From Tamlana sp038148895 (GTDB lineage: Bacteria > Bacteroidota > Bacteroidia > Flavobacteriales > Flavobacteriaceae), in the NCBI GenBank assembly GCA_038148895.1, contig JBBVGQ010000001.1: 64,000 nt of DNA. One strand, written 5' to 3'. Below, one piece after another: positions 17,955-26,878 of the stretch (position 1 is the stretch's first letter; every line of letters begins with the position of its first letter). A program made the position numbers and the translations under genes. The notes beneath the pieces were generated by a model. It made no database searches. It saw only the letters and a program-made list of their open reading frames with translations, and was not told the origin of the DNA.

Positions 17955-19595
17955 ATGGACACCCAATATAATAAATGGTATCATCCTTATGAACCAACTA
18001 AAGAATATAATAAACGCGTAGCCTATTTTAGTATGGAATTTGGCATACACCAATCCTTTAATATCTATTCTGGAGGCTTGGGGTTTTTGGCAGGATCACA
18101 TATGCGTTCAGGTTATGAGCTCAAGCAAAACATGATTGGCATTGGCATGCTTTGGAAGTATGGCTATTATGATCAAGCCAGGAATGAGGACCAAACGCTT
18201 AGGGCAGAATTCAACGAAAAACATTTTGATTTTCTTGAAGACACCGGTATTGAGGTAGAAATTAAACTTCACGATAATCCGCATGTAAAGGTTCGTGCTT
18301 TTGTTTTAAAACCTGAGGTTTTTGGCACTGTGCCCATGTATTTTTTGACCACGGATGTAGATGGTAACGACCATTTATCGAGAACCATCACCAATCATTT
18401 GTACGACCAAAATCAAGTCACGCGCGTTTCCCAAAGTATCGTGTTGGGCATTGGCGGGGCAAAAGTAGTTGAAGTTTTAGGTGGCGCAGAAACCTATCAT
18501 TTAAACGAAGGGCATGCATTACCTGCATTTTATTATTTAAGGGATAGGGGCGTTACTAAAGACCAAATGGTTTTCACAACCCATACTCCCGAAAAAGCAG
18601 GGAATGAAGAACGCGATGCAAGACATTTAAACCGGTGTGGTTTTTTTGGAAGAACGCTTTCCAATGAAGAATTGGAAAGGGAAATGGTAAATGGTGGAAT
18701 GATTAATTATACGGTTTCCGCCTTAAGAATGAGTAAAAAGGCCAATGGCGTTTCAAAATTACATGCCAAGGTAGCAAATGACATGTGGAAAGATTATTAC
18801 GGAGTTAGCCAAATCATACCGATTACCAATGCCCAGAATCAAAAGTTTTGGCAAGATGAAAGCGTAAAGCAAGCATGGATTCATGAAGATAAAAAAGGCT
18901 ATAAATGGAGAAAGACCGAATTGAAGAATGAATTATTTCAAGAGGTTTATAACCAAACAGGAAAGTCTTTTAATCCGAGTGTTTTAACTATTGTTTGGGC
19001 AAGACGATTTGCCGCCTATAAAAGAGCTGATTTGTTGTTGCATGATTTTAATCGGTTCAAAAGATTGATTTCTAATCAACATTACCCCGTGCAGATTATT
19101 TGGGCCGGAAAACCTTATCCGTTTGATTATGGTGCCATAGATGTGTTTAACCATTTGGTGTACAATTCTAAAGCGGAACCAAATTTGGCGGTGCTTATTG
19201 GTTATGAAATAGATTTATCAAAAAAATTAAAATGTGGCTCCGATGTTTGGTTGAATACACCACGAATTACACGGGAGGCCTCAGGTACCAGTGGCATGAC
19301 AGCTGCAATGAACGGTTCGGTTAACGTTTCAACAAATGATGGTTGGATACCCGAATTTCAAAAAGATGGGGAAAATTGCTTTGTCTTACCCGGATTAGAC
19401 CACAATATGCCAACTTGGGACCAAGATAAATTGGACACAGAACATTTGTACAGTATTTTGGAGAATAAGGTGCTTCCAACTTATTACGACAATCCAGATA
19501 AATGGCAAGACATTGTATTTAATGCCATGGATGGCGTAATTCCGGAATTTACAACAGCAAGAATGGCTGATGAATATTATAAAAAGCTATTTTGA
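17955..19595 (+). CDS. glgP: Alpha-glucan phosphorylase homologue (GT35)
   Basis: 546 residues from ATG 17955. GT35 family features are clear: YFSMEFGIHQSFNIYSGGLG near residue 25, HLNEGHALPAF, FTTHTPEKAG, and WARRFAAYKRADL. These enzymes split alpha-1,4-glucans with phosphate using pyridoxal phosphate (PLP). In the usual motif EASGTSGMKAA the PLP-binding Lys follows the Met; here residue 449 is Thr (ACA, 19299-19301). Unless another Lys serves, this protein should not bind PLP in the normal way. It is also at the short end of the family. No other glycogen genes are nearby. Gene symbol follows family membership, not proven activity. Confidence 0.8.
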   Translation: MDTQYNKWYHPYEPTKEYNKRVAYFSMEFGIHQSFNIYSGGLGFLAGSHMRSGYELKQNMIGIGMLWKYGYYDQARNEDQTLRAEFNEKHFDFLEDTGIEVEIKLHDNPHVKVRAFVLKPEVFGTVPMYFLTTDVDGNDHLSRTITNHLYDQNQVTRVSQSIVLGIGGAKVVEVLGGAETYHLNEGHALPAFYYLRDRGVTKDQMVFTTHTPEKAGNEERDARHLNRCGFFGRTLSNEELEREMVNGGMINYTVSALRMSKKANGVSKLHAKVANDMWKDYYGVSQIIPITNAQNQKFWQDESVKQAWIHEDKKGYKWRKTELKNELFQEVYNQTGKSFNPSVLTIVWARRFAAYKRADLLLHDFNRFKRLISNQHYPVQIIWAGKPYPFDYGAIDVFNHLVYNSKAEPNLAVLIGYEIDLSKKLKCGSDVWLNTPRITREASGTSGMTAAMNGSVNVSTNDGWIPEFQKDGENCFVLPGLDHNMPTWDQDKLDTEHLYSILENKVLPTYYDNPDKWQDIVFNAMDGVIPEFTTARMADEYYKKLF

Positions 19596-19612
19596 GATTA
19601 ACTAACTAAATT

Positions 19613-20572
19613 TTAGTTTTCTTTATTTTTTAAGATGACGTAAATATCCTCACTTAACATTTCTGTAAACTGAGTTGCTCCATTTGTGTCAAAGTGCAAC
19701 CCATCGTAGGTTTTAAATTTATTGGCTAAGTTTGAATAGTTCAAAAAAGGCACATTATACTGTTTTGCTATGCTGTCCATTTTCTGTTCAAAACTTGGCC
19801 ATAATTTATGTTCTAAAATATTGAATTCCTCGTCCTGCGGAATTCTGACTATAAAAACATCACCTCTAGTTTTGAAGAATTCCAGTATCTTGATAAAGCT
19901 TTCAATCCTGTAGCTTGAGATTTGCTGAATACCCAATTGGGCTTCAAATTCTTTTAGTATTCCAGCTTTCCAAAAAGCAATATCTGTTGCTTTAATACTG
20001 TCTATTTCCGTATTTGGTCTTATTTCTAACCAACCATTCGGGTGCAATTCATAAAACAACCATTTGTCATATGGATGCAGGGCATTATATAGAGGCAATT
20101 CATAGGTGTTAATTATATAATTGTAATTGGGTTTGGTATCAACCTTATTTACTTTACCTAAAATAGTATGGTTCTTATCCATTTTGTAAATGTCTTCGGA
20201 TTTCATCTTTAAAGGTGTTGAAAACGCCCCAGGAGAAACGGATACTATAAATAATTGACGATTTTTGATAGGTTTAATCTTCTTTTTTATAGATTCTAAA
20301 TAAACTTCTCCAAAAGGTGAATTATTTACATTTAACGCATAATTAATTAAAGGGGTATCATAATAGTTCAAAGCTTGCAGCTTTTGTTCAATAATTTCAG
20401 GGTTTATTCCCTTGTTGGCTTTTGAAATCCCAATAATCAACCCACCCGCCTTTTGTGTAAATTTTTCATAGTAAATATCAACAAAATCTTGAGAAAGCCG
20501 ATTTACTAAAAAGCCATAAACTCCTGCAAGAGCGATTATGATGAACGATAATTTTAATAAGAAGGATTTCAT
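19613..20572 (-). CDS. SGNH-like hydrolase/acyltransferase partner of MBOAT
   Basis: 319 residues with one N-terminal membrane helix (residues 7-25) and a periplasmic domain. The block-I motif GISKANKGINP (around 48-58) puts a Ser where the SGNH nucleophile sits, and YDGLHFDTNGA near residue 295 supplies the Asp-x-x-His pair. Such proteins take acyl groups delivered by MBOAT proteins and O-acylate a cell-surface glycan. The MBOAT gene starts 4 bp away. The polysaccharide is unknown. Confidence 0.7.
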   Translation of the reverse strand: MKSFLLKLSFIIIALAGVYGFLVNRLSQDFVDIYYEKFTQKAGGLIIGISKANKGINPEIIEQKLQALNYYDTPLINYALNVNNSPFGEVYLESIKKKIKPIKNRQLFIVSVSPGAFSTPLKMKSEDIYKMDKNHTILGKVNKVDTKPNYNYIINTYELPLYNALHPYDKWLFYELHPNGWLEIRPNTEIDSIKATDIAFWKAGILKEFEAQLGIQQISSYRIESFIKILEFFKTRGDVFIVRIPQDEEFNILEHKLWPSFEQKMDSIAKQYNVPFLNYSNLANKFKTYDGLHFDTNGATQFTEMLSEDIYVILKNKEN

Positions 20573-20575
20573 AAA

Positions 20576-22024
20576 TTAAAATTGAAAATATATAAATGTA
20601 TTTTGTCTATTTATGGCAAACAATGCGATTATAAACACATACGCTACATAATATGACCATCTAACGTAGGCAGGCTGACCAATAACTAGATCATAGATTT
20701 TATCGTTTCCTTTATAGTAATGAACAGTCTGAACACCCAATATAAAAATGATGCTTAAAATTAATTCGAAATAACTTTCCAGTATATTCACGTGCATACT
20801 TTTAAATTGAAACATGTGTTCAATATAGGTTAAAGCATCATTTAACGAAGGCGCACGGAAAAATACCAAAGTTAAAATGATATATGAAACACCAAAAAAC
20901 CAGCCAATTAAATCTATACTTCGTTTTTTGAGCCCCAAGGAGTCAAAAACTTTTTTTCTCAGTTTTGCCGTGCCGAAATCCAAAATAAGCAACAGTGCAT
21001 TAAGCAAGCCCCAAATAACAAAGGTCCAGCTCGCTCCATGCCAAAGCCCAACAACAAAAAATAGAATTATAACATTTCTAATAGTTTTGGCTTTTGACCC
21101 TCTAGACCCACCCAAAGGCAAGAACACATAATCGCGAAGCCATTGCATGAGCGATATATGCCAACTTTTCCAAAATCCGGAAACGGTAGTGGCAAAAATT
21201 GGTCTGTTAAAATTTTGCATTAATTCTACACCAATTGTTTTGGCAACACCTAATGCGATTGAAGTATATGCCGAAAAATCGAAATAAATTTGAAACATAA
21301 AAAATATGGCTCCCAAGGTTAGGGCAAAACCGTGTGGAGAATCAGGCTTGGCAAAAGCTGTATCTACATAGATACCGAGTCTATCGGCAACCACAACTTT
21401 TAAAAAAAAGCCCCATGCGATTAATATCAACCCCTTTTTAATATTTGGAAGGTTGACTTTTACATGACTACGTAATTGAGGAATCAAACGAGAGGCACGT
21501 TCGATTGGCCCTGCTACCAACTGGGGAAAGAAGGCAACATATAAGGCAAAAATGCCAAAGTGCCTTTCTGGTTTTATGGCACCTCTATAAATGTCAATAG
21601 TGTAGCTTAAAGTTTGAAAAGTATAAAAGCTTATACCGACCGGAAGCAAAATATTACTGAAATTGTAAGACCCCATATTTTCTTGGGTAGTCAATTCAAC
21701 TCCAAAAAAGGTAAACAAATCATTAACTGAATTCGTGAAAAACCCAAGATACTTAAAAATAAAAAGCATGCCTAAATTAACCGTTAAGCTCAAGCCCAGA
21801 TATAGTTTCTTCAGCTTATGGCTGGCATCTGCCATTTTAAGACCACAAAAGTAATCGGTAATGGTAGAAATTAATAAGAGGATAAGGAGTTCAGGCTCAT
21901 GAAACGAGTAAAACAGATAACTGCCTAAAAGTAACCAGCCCCAACGGTATTTATGGTCAATAAAATAGAAACCAAAAACGATTATGGGCAAGAAAATCAG
22001 AAACTCAAATGAGTTGAACAACAT
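20576..22024 (-). CDS. MBOAT-family O-acyltransferase (AlgI/DltB type)
   Basis: 482 residues, about ten transmembrane helices. The conserved MBOAT histidine is in GLWHGASWTFVIWG (around residue 325), preceded by FWKSWHISLMQWLRDY with a second conserved His. It moves acyl (usually acetyl) groups across the inner membrane to the SGNH-like partner encoded next. Terminal motif NRQNTFIYFQF is typical of this Bacteroidota subfamily. The two genes form an operon. Confidence 0.9.
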   Translation of the reverse strand: MLFNSFEFLIFLPIIVFGFYFIDHKYRWGWLLLGSYLFYSFHEPELLILLLISTITDYFCGLKMADASHKLKKLYLGLSLTVNLGMLFIFKYLGFFTNSVNDLFTFFGVELTTQENMGSYNFSNILLPVGISFYTFQTLSYTIDIYRGAIKPERHFGIFALYVAFFPQLVAGPIERASRLIPQLRSHVKVNLPNIKKGLILIAWGFFLKVVVADRLGIYVDTAFAKPDSPHGFALTLGAIFFMFQIYFDFSAYTSIALGVAKTIGVELMQNFNRPIFATTVSGFWKSWHISLMQWLRDYVFLPLGGSRGSKAKTIRNVIILFFVVGLWHGASWTFVIWGLLNALLLILDFGTAKLRKKVFDSLGLKKRSIDLIGWFFGVSYIILTLVFFRAPSLNDALTYIEHMFQFKSMHVNILESYFELILSIIFILGVQTVHYYKGNDKIYDLVIGQPAYVRWSYYVAYVFIIALFAINRQNTFIYFQF

Positions 22025-22440
22025 AGTAGGCGATTTTGCAATTTTTTTTAGCCGATTTGAACGCTAAACTAATCTATTTTACAAAAATATCACACTTTAT
22101 TACTCCAACGGTTTTTTAATTGGGTTAATCTGTGTTTTTTCAAAATGATTTGTGATTAATTGAGATTTATATATCTAAAATACAACTACTTAGTTGTATT
22201 TTGTTTTTGTGTTAAATTATAATTTAAATGATAAAAGGCCAATGAAATTAGAAGTTAATCAGTTTAAATATGAAAAGTCTAATGTTACAACAGATTAGTT
22301 ATGTAACAAATGTTACTTAACGACAAAAATTTAAGTTGTAAATATGTACGTTTAGTTCTCCATAAGAATTAAGACGGTTAATAGCTAACAGGCGTATATC
22401 AGCATATACGCCTTTTCTTTTGTAAATTATTGAACCCGTT
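22025..22440. other. 416-bp intergenic region
   Basis: No convincing gene; the longest ATG frame on the plus strand has 18 codons. It ends in a strong plus-strand terminator (22391) with no gene before it, so a short transcript may come from here. Inverted half-sites TGTTAC/GTAACA occur near 22282-22316. Confidence 0.4.
22391..22420 (+). terminator. Orphan plus-strand terminator
   Basis: Stem GGCGTATA / TATACGCC with a 6-nt loop then TTTTCTTTT. The T run is on the plus strand only, but no plus-strand gene precedes it for more than 4 kb. Confidence 0.7.
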
Positions 22441-23247
22441 TTATAAACCTTGGTTCAATAATTTGTCCAAAATAATTTCAACGCCTTCTTCCGCATTGCT
22501 TTTTGTCATAAAGCGCGCAGTTTTTTTAACATCATCATGACCGTTTTCCATAGCATAGCTAAAATAGGCTAGTTCTAGCATTTCTAGGTCGTTGTTGTAA
22601 TCACCAAAAGCCATGGTTTCTTCTTTTTTAACGCCGAGTTTTTGTTGAAGAATGTTTAAAGCGTAGCCTTTGTTGGCCTCGGCATGTGAAATGTCCAACC
22701 AGTTTTCACCAGAAACAATAACCTGCAAATCCGCTTTTAAAGCTTTAGCTGAAGGCAAAATATGTTTTTCAGAAGACTCGTAATGAAAAACGGCTATTTT
22801 TAAAAAATCGTCATCATCAACTTTGGTTAAATCATCAACTATGGCATACTCTTTATAATATTTGCTGAATCTTGAGATAAAATCTTCAGAATTGGTTTCA
22901 ATATAGGCTCTCTTTCTTCCGCACAACACAATATAAGCGTCTTCAACATTTCGTAATAAAGAGACGGATTTTTGCACATTTTCTCGGGTTAATTTCAACA
23001 GAATGTGCTCTTGGTTGTTGTATTTCATGATGCCTCCATTCTCGGCAATTATGGATATATCGTCTTTTATAGAATGAAGTTTGTCTAGAATACTTTGGTA
23101 TTGACGACCACTTGCAGCAATAAAATGAATGTTCTTTTCCTTTAAAGCATTAAACTGATTAAAAAATCGACTGCTGACCTCACTTTCCGGGTTTAGTAAG
23201 GTGCCGTCCATGTCTGATACTACTAGCTTTACTTTTGAAAAATCCAT
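22441..23247 (-). CDS. Cof-type HAD phosphatase
   Basis: 268 residues. HAD motif I SDMDGTL with Asp12 and Asp14, cap domain of the Cof type, motif IV GDYNNDLEML near residue 220. Likely a cytoplasmic phosphatase for sugar phosphates or flavin/pyridoxal phosphates; substrate cannot be told. A minus-strand TACTTTTG box (23264-23271) about 17 bp before the ATG fits the Bacteroidota -7 element. Confidence 0.88.
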   Translation of the reverse strand: MDFSKVKLVVSDMDGTLLNPESEVSSRFFNQFNALKEKNIHFIAASGRQYQSILDKLHSIKDDISIIAENGGIMKYNNQEHILLKLTRENVQKSVSLLRNVEDAYIVLCGRKRAYIETNSEDFISRFSKYYKEYAIVDDLTKVDDDDFLKIAVFHYESSEKHILPSAKALKADLQVIVSGENWLDISHAEANKGYALNILQQKLGVKKEETMAFGDYNNDLEMLELAYFSYAMENGHDDVKKTARFMTKSNAEEGVEIILDKLLNQGL

Positions 23248-23341
23248 ATATTTGATTGAAGGGCAAAAGTACTATTCTTTAACTAATTAAAATGTTAGCT
23301 AGATATTAATTTTTATGATGCTTGCGCTTAGAGCTACTAAT

Positions 23342-23373
23342 TTTGACTTACAGTTTTTGCAAAAGTAATTTTG
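23342..23373 (+). promoter_or_regulatory. Promoter of the LacI-family gene with internal palindrome
   Basis: TTTG (23342-23345), 20-bp spacer, TAATTTTG (23366-23373): a full match to the Bacteroidota vegetative promoter. The palindrome TTTTGCAAAA (23355-23364) sits in the spacer and may be the operator of the LacI-family protein itself. Confidence 0.65.
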
Positions 23374-23407
23374 TAAATTGCGTAACTTTAATTTTATAGG
23401 TTAACGT

Positions 23408-24412
23408 ATGGTTACTTTAAAACAATTGGCGAAAGAATTGAATGTTTCCATTTCAACGGTTTCTAAGGCGTTGAACAATAGTGAGGAAATAGGTGAAGAC
23501 ACCATAAGACGTGTTAAAGAACTCGCCGAACAACATAATTACACACCCAATAAAGTTGCGTTAAGCTTAAAGCAGAATAAAACAAAAACCATTGGGGTTA
23601 TTATTCCCAATATTCTAAACCGATTTTTAGCAAAAGTGCTTTTTGGTATTGAACGTGAAGCAAATAAGCTTGGTTATAATATTATTACATGTATTTCTAA
23701 CGAGTCTTTGGAGAAGGAAAAGGAAAGTTTAAAATTATTGGCCAACGGAAGCGTTGATGGTTTTATTTTGTCCGTCGCTGCCGAAACACAGGTTAAAAAG
23801 GAAATAGAACATTTTAGAAACACCATAAAAAAAGGGCTACCTATAGTCATGTTTGACCGCGTAGCACACGATGTGATGTGCGATAAAGTGATTGTTGATG
23901 ATTTTGATGCCACCTATAATGCCACCAAAAGTTTATTGAACGACAACAGAAAACAAATTGCGTTTATTAGCAATATTGATGATCTTAGTGTGGGCAAGCT
24001 AAGGGAGCGTGGTTATAACAAGGCTATATTGGAAAACAGAAGTCTGGAGCCATTGGTTTTGAAAATTAAAAGTAAAGACGACCACCAAAAGAAAATAAAA
24101 TCATTTTTAAAGAAGAATAAAAGTATTGATGCCGTAATTGCTGCGGACAGTTCCTCTGGTGTTATAACAATAAATGCGGCCGTTAACCTCGGTTACAAAG
24201 TGCCAAAAGATATATCGGTAATCGCATTTGCGAGCAAATCAGAATCAAATCATACACTTCCTAAGCTAACTACCATTCGTCAGCATGCCAAAGAAATTGG
24301 CTCAAGTGCTGCTCAAATGTTGATACACAGAATACAAAATCCGACGAACGGAGATGATGTTAAGACAAAAATTGTTAAGACTACCCTGATAAAAGACAAA
24401 TCCACACGGTAA
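23408..24412 (+). CDS. LacI-family transcriptional regulator
   Basis: 334 residues. N-terminal helix-turn-helix (residues 2-25, LKQLAKELNVSISTVSKALN), then the periplasmic-binding-protein-like effector domain (60-330). It likely responds to a sugar or nucleoside. It has no transport or glycosidase genes next to it, so its regulon lies elsewhere or is itself. Good promoter at 23342. Confidence 0.92.
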   Translation: MVTLKQLAKELNVSISTVSKALNNSEEIGEDTIRRVKELAEQHNYTPNKVALSLKQNKTKTIGVIIPNILNRFLAKVLFGIEREANKLGYNIITCISNESLEKEKESLKLLANGSVDGFILSVAAETQVKKEIEHFRNTIKKGLPIVMFDRVAHDVMCDKVIVDDFDATYNATKSLLNDNRKQIAFISNIDDLSVGKLRERGYNKAILENRSLEPLVLKIKSKDDHQKKIKSFLKKNKSIDAVIAADSSSGVITINAAVNLGYKVPKDISVIAFASKSESNHTLPKLTTIRQHAKEIGSSAAQMLIHRIQNPTNGDDVKTKIVKTTLIKDKSTR

Positions 24413-24768
24413 ATCTTTGTGTGAAAATTACACTTATTTGCAGTTCATCGATGAAAAAGTGTGCATTTCGTCGAATTTTTTCCCGTTTATCGAAAAAAAT
24501 TACACTTATTAAAAGTTGTTAACATATTTTAGCACCGTATAGTTGGGCGACCCAATTTCCCTAAGTCCAGCTTTATAAATTAATCCATTTAGACTTTTTA
24601 AGTCAATCCCTCAAAATTTATTTTATTGAATCGTTCAGCACTTTTTGTGTTTTCGATTTTAAGTTAATTATCCATTTTTTCCCTCATGCCAGATTTTATT
24701 TTTTAAAGTCTTGGCCAACAATTTTTATTTGAAAAGAGAAAAACTGTTTAACCTTAAAATCGAATTAT
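24413..24768. other. 356-bp regulatory intergenic region
   Basis: No gene seen. It holds an exact 15-bp direct repeat AAAATTACACTTATT (24424-24438 and 24496-24510) around three TCGA-centred sites: palindrome TTCATCGATGAA (24444-24455), TTTCGTCGAAT (24466) and TTTATCGAAAA (24486). It precedes the small lipoprotein gene by about 260 bp. Confidence 0.55.
24424..24510. repeat. 15-bp direct repeat flanking ATCGA-type sites
   Basis: Two exact copies of AAAATTACACTTATT 72 bp apart, enclosing a 12-bp perfect palindrome and two related half-sites. A similar arrangement (TCATCGATGA, then GTCGAAAAAATTATAC) lies at 40230-40295 upstream of the STAS gene. Confidence 0.6.
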
Positions 24769-24912
24769 ATGAAATCCCTAAAAATTACTGTATTAGTAGC
24801 CGTTATTTTTGCATCGTTGGTATCTTGTACAAAACAAGACTTAACAGAAGATGATGTTTTGATCACTCCAGAAGTTATGACTCCAATTACTGGTGGTGGT
24901 GTAGATATGTAA
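24769..24912 (+). CDS. 47-residue small lipoprotein
   Basis: Short ATG frame. Basic start (MKSLK), hydrophobic core and lipobox LVSC give a lipoprotein with Cys20; the mature peptide is only 28 residues, acidic (TEDDV) and ends PITGGGVDM. A terminator follows at 24938. It lies 121 bp before the histidine kinase gene on the same strand. Size, export signal and position would fit a secreted or surface-attached signal or a small envelope factor sensed by the kinase, but this is speculation. Not recognised as a named family. Confidence 0.7.
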   Translation: MKSLKITVLVAVIFASLVSCTKQDLTEDDVLITPEVMTPITGGGVDM

Positions 24913-24937
24913 ATAAAGCACGCAATAACTGAATAAG

Positions 24938-24972
24938 AAACCTCTTTATTGTTTTTGTAAAGAGGTTTTTTT
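24938..24972 (+). terminator. Terminator after the small lipoprotein gene
   Basis: Stem AAACCTCTTTA / TAAAGAGGTTT followed by a T run. It separates the lipoprotein transcript from the kinase, or attenuates read-through. Confidence 0.85.
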
Positions 24973-25032
24973 TATTGATTTAAATTGAAAAATTATAAAT
25001 ACATTTGAGAAATAGCCAATTTTACTATTTTC

Positions 25033-26868
25033 TTGAGGTTTTTAATTTTTAAAATACTTTTCTTGTTTTGTTTCACTATTGTACAGGCTCAAAGTGAACC
25101 CAACCAGGCTGTCATTGATTCCATTCATAGAAATGTATTGTCTTTTAAGGATAGAGACTCCACAGCTTTAGCAGCAGCAAATTATGCTTTAGGGGAGGTT
25201 TATCGTTATAGTTTTTTTGCTGATAGTGCCTATTATTACTACCATAATGCACAAAAGTATTACGAAAGCAAAAAAGACAACTACAAATTAGCCAGAACTC
25301 TATACGGTATTGCCGTTGTTCAAAAAAATGAAAAAGACCTTACAGGAAGCGAGTTAACTTCTGTTAGAGCTATGGCTTTATTAGAACCATTAAATGAAAC
25401 AGAGGAGGTGATAGAGGCCAAATTGCGTATTTATAACAATTTAGGATTGGTTTTTGGTGAATTGGAACAGTATGAAGAATCAGTTTCATACTATAAAAAA
25501 AGTATTGAACTAATAGAAAAATTAGGAGGAGACAATAGAATAACGATGTATTTCGCCAAAAATAATTTGGCCCTCTCTTACAAAAAATCTAGTGCTTATG
25601 AATTGGCTTTAGAAAATTATGGTCAAATTTTAAATAATCCGGATTTGATTGATATTAGACCAGATTTTTACGCTTTGGTTTTAGATAACTACGCTCATAC
25701 AAAATTTTTAAATAAGAATTTTGATGAGTTGCCAAATTTGTTTTTCGAAGCTTTGAAAGTTTCAGATAGCATAAATCCAGGAGGCTACAACTCTATCAGT
25801 ATTAATCAACATCTAGCTGAGTATTATCATTACAAGAATGATGTTACTGCCGCCAAACATTATGCCTATCAAGCGAAAAATATAGCCCAAAATTACCACA
25901 AAGATGAATTGTTGAGTTCTTTATTACTGTTATCAAAAATTGAGAAGGGAGAAAAAGCCGTAGAGCATTTAAGCGCCTATATCAAGCTTAACGATAGCTT
26001 GCAGAAAAATGAACGCGCCATCAGAAACAAGTTTGCCAGAATCCGTTTTGAAACCAGCCAAATTGAAAAAGAAAACATTCAAATTGCAAAAGAACGTATG
26101 TGGCTATTGATAATTTCGGTGGTCATCATTATAGCTTCCATATTATTATATCTGGTCATCGCACAAAGGAATAAAAACAAAGAATTACAGTTTATTCAAC
26201 AGCAGCAGGAAACCAACGAAGAAATCTACAATTTAATGTTATCACAAAACGAGAGCATTGAAGAGGCTAGGGCACTTGAGAAAAAGCGAATATCGGAAGA
26301 GCTGCACGATGGTGTTTTGGGTCGATTATTTGGTACACGATTAAGTTTGGATAGTTTGAACATGAACAATAGTTTAGAAGCAGTAAAAACCAGAGGCCAA
26401 TACATTGCAGAACTTAAAACCATAGAGGAAGACATCAGGAAAGTGTCGCACGAATTGAATACCGATTTTGTTTCAGGTTCTGGATTCATAGATATTATTA
26501 AAACCTTGGTTGAAACGCAAACCATGGCATACAATCTTACTTATAAATTAGAACATGATGACGACATTAATTGGGATGCAGTAAGCAATAAAAAGAAAAT
26601 ACATTTTTATAGAATAATTCAGGAAACGTTACATAATATTTATAAACATGCCGAAGCCAATCACGTTAACATTAGTTTTAAACTAAAAAATAATGTAATT
26701 TGCCTGTCAATAACCGATGATGGTTCTGGATTTGATGTAAACAAAGCAAAGTCTGGCATTGGTTTAAAAAATATAAACTCAAGAATAAATGAGATAAACG
26801 GAACCCTTAAAATAACCTCAGAAAAAGAGGTTGGAACCACAGTAATTATCGAGGCACCAATACCCTAA
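25033..26868 (+). CDS. TPR sensor histidine kinase (HisKA_3)
   Basis: 611 residues. No ATG precedes the signal peptide; an in-frame TGA at 25006 leaves TTG 25033 as the start (MRFLIFKILFLFCF, cleavage after VQAQ). Periplasmic TPR repeats fill residues 30-335, one membrane helix lies at about 355-378, then HisKA_3 with phospho-acceptor His425 (RISEELHDG) and HATPase_c (GSGFD, GIGLKNI). Typical NarL/LuxR-type sensor of Bacteroidota. The response regulator starts 10 bp after the stop. Signal unknown. Confidence 0.9.
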   Translation: MRFLIFKILFLFCFTIVQAQSEPNQAVIDSIHRNVLSFKDRDSTALAAANYALGEVYRYSFFADSAYYYYHNAQKYYESKKDNYKLARTLYGIAVVQKNEKDLTGSELTSVRAMALLEPLNETEEVIEAKLRIYNNLGLVFGELEQYEESVSYYKKSIELIEKLGGDNRITMYFAKNNLALSYKKSSAYELALENYGQILNNPDLIDIRPDFYALVLDNYAHTKFLNKNFDELPNLFFEALKVSDSINPGGYNSISINQHLAEYYHYKNDVTAAKHYAYQAKNIAQNYHKDELLSSLLLLSKIEKGEKAVEHLSAYIKLNDSLQKNERAIRNKFARIRFETSQIEKENIQIAKERMWLLIISVVIIIASILLYLVIAQRNKNKELQFIQQQQETNEEIYNLMLSQNESIEEARALEKKRISEELHDGVLGRLFGTRLSLDSLNMNNSLEAVKTRGQYIAELKTIEEDIRKVSHELNTDFVSGSGFIDIIKTLVETQTMAYNLTYKLEHDDDINWDAVSNKKKIHFYRIIQETLHNIYKHAEANHVNISFKLKNNVICLSITDDGSGFDVNKAKSGIGLKNINSRINEINGTLKITSEKEVGTTVIIEAPIP

Positions 26869-26878
26869 CGCCAAAATT

